Below, piece by piece: positions 14,631 to 14,737 of a DNA stretch of 14,737 nt; position 1 is the stretch's first letter; every line of letters starts with the position of its first letter. A model generated the notes under the pieces. That model was not told the origin of the DNA, did not search any database, and saw only the letters and a program-made list of their open reading frames with translations. The position numbers and the translations under genes are program-made. The stretch comes from Gammaproteobacteria bacterium (GTDB lineage: Bacteria; Pseudomonadota; Gammaproteobacteria; UBA6429; Thiohalophilaceae), in contig JAHEDA010000036.1 in NCBI GenBank assembly GCA_024641445.1, forward strand, positions 1 through 14,737, read 5' to 3'.

Positions 14631-14657
14631 GGCGGCCACAAGTTGGACGTGCAGCGC

Positions 14658-14737
14658 ATGCAAAAACCACCGCCCCCAGAATTAATCCCCGGCGACCGCC
14701 ATACGCGGCAGACCCTGTTGATCGCGGCTGGCCTTTA
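14658..14737 (+). CDS. Possible gene start, N-terminal fragment running off right edge
   Basis: An open frame from ATG at 14658 to the window end, reading MQKPPPPELIPGDRHTRQTLLI then AAGL. In-frame GTG (14649) and TTG (14643) are alternative starts, and the frame is closed by a TGA at 14589. The hydrophobic residues at the end (TLLIAAGL) could be the start of a membrane segment. No good Shine-Dalgarno is seen. Only 26 codons are visible, so neither the reality nor the function of the gene can be settled here. It could be a target of the TetR regulator just upstream on the same strand. Confidence 0.4.
   Translation, partial: MQKPPPPELIPGDRHTRQTLLIAAGL

Overview
The window looks like chromosomal DNA of a free-living gammaproteobacterium with moderately high G+C, possibly Chromatiales-like. 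Supporting this are the priA-argS-FtsN/SPOR gene order, an LpxL/HtrB-type lipid A acyltransferase, a TtcA-type tRNA thiolase, and a two-membrane envelope (outer-membrane barrel, Tat and Sec exported enzymes). I see no rRNA, tRNA, CRISPR array, transposase or phage gene. The genus call is inference only.

Left part (1-5160, all minus strand): the start of a small outer-membrane beta-barrel gene running off the left edge, then a housekeeping block transcribed priA -> argS -> FtsN-like SPOR protein. It links restart of stalled replication forks, arginine charging of tRNA and cell-division peptidoglycan binding. Upstream of priA is a ~500-bp gene-free stretch with two perfect, inverted DnaA boxes, a third near-match, a fourth perfect box about 180 bp away and an AT-rich tract between. 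This is the most notable non-coding signal in the window.

Middle (5669-9125, minus strand): two secreted enzymes of the same phosphoesterase superfamily in tandem. One is a Tat-exported phosphocholine-type phospholipase C with two C-terminal DUF756 modules. The other is a Sec-exported, single-domain AcpA-like phosphatase. A strong intrinsic terminator lies between them, so they are probably separate transcription units. Large gene-free flanks (about 500 and 604 bp) set the pair apart like an accessory island. Together they could release phosphate from phospholipids and phosphomonoesters, but no convincing Pho box was found.

Right part (9730-14737): a PNPOx-like flavin-binding protein diverges from a two-gene unit of a fructosamine-kinase family protein and an LpxL/HtrB acyltransferase. 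Next come a gene-poor stretch with an 11-bp inverted repeat pair, a 58-residue protein with a very strong ribosome binding site and its own terminator, a TtcA-family tRNA thiolase and a divergent TetR regulator. A possible gene start runs off the right edge. Most of the window is ordinary conserved chromosome. The points worth a second look are the DnaA-box cluster, the phosphoesterase pair, the small protein and the 12.2-12.5 kb repeat region.
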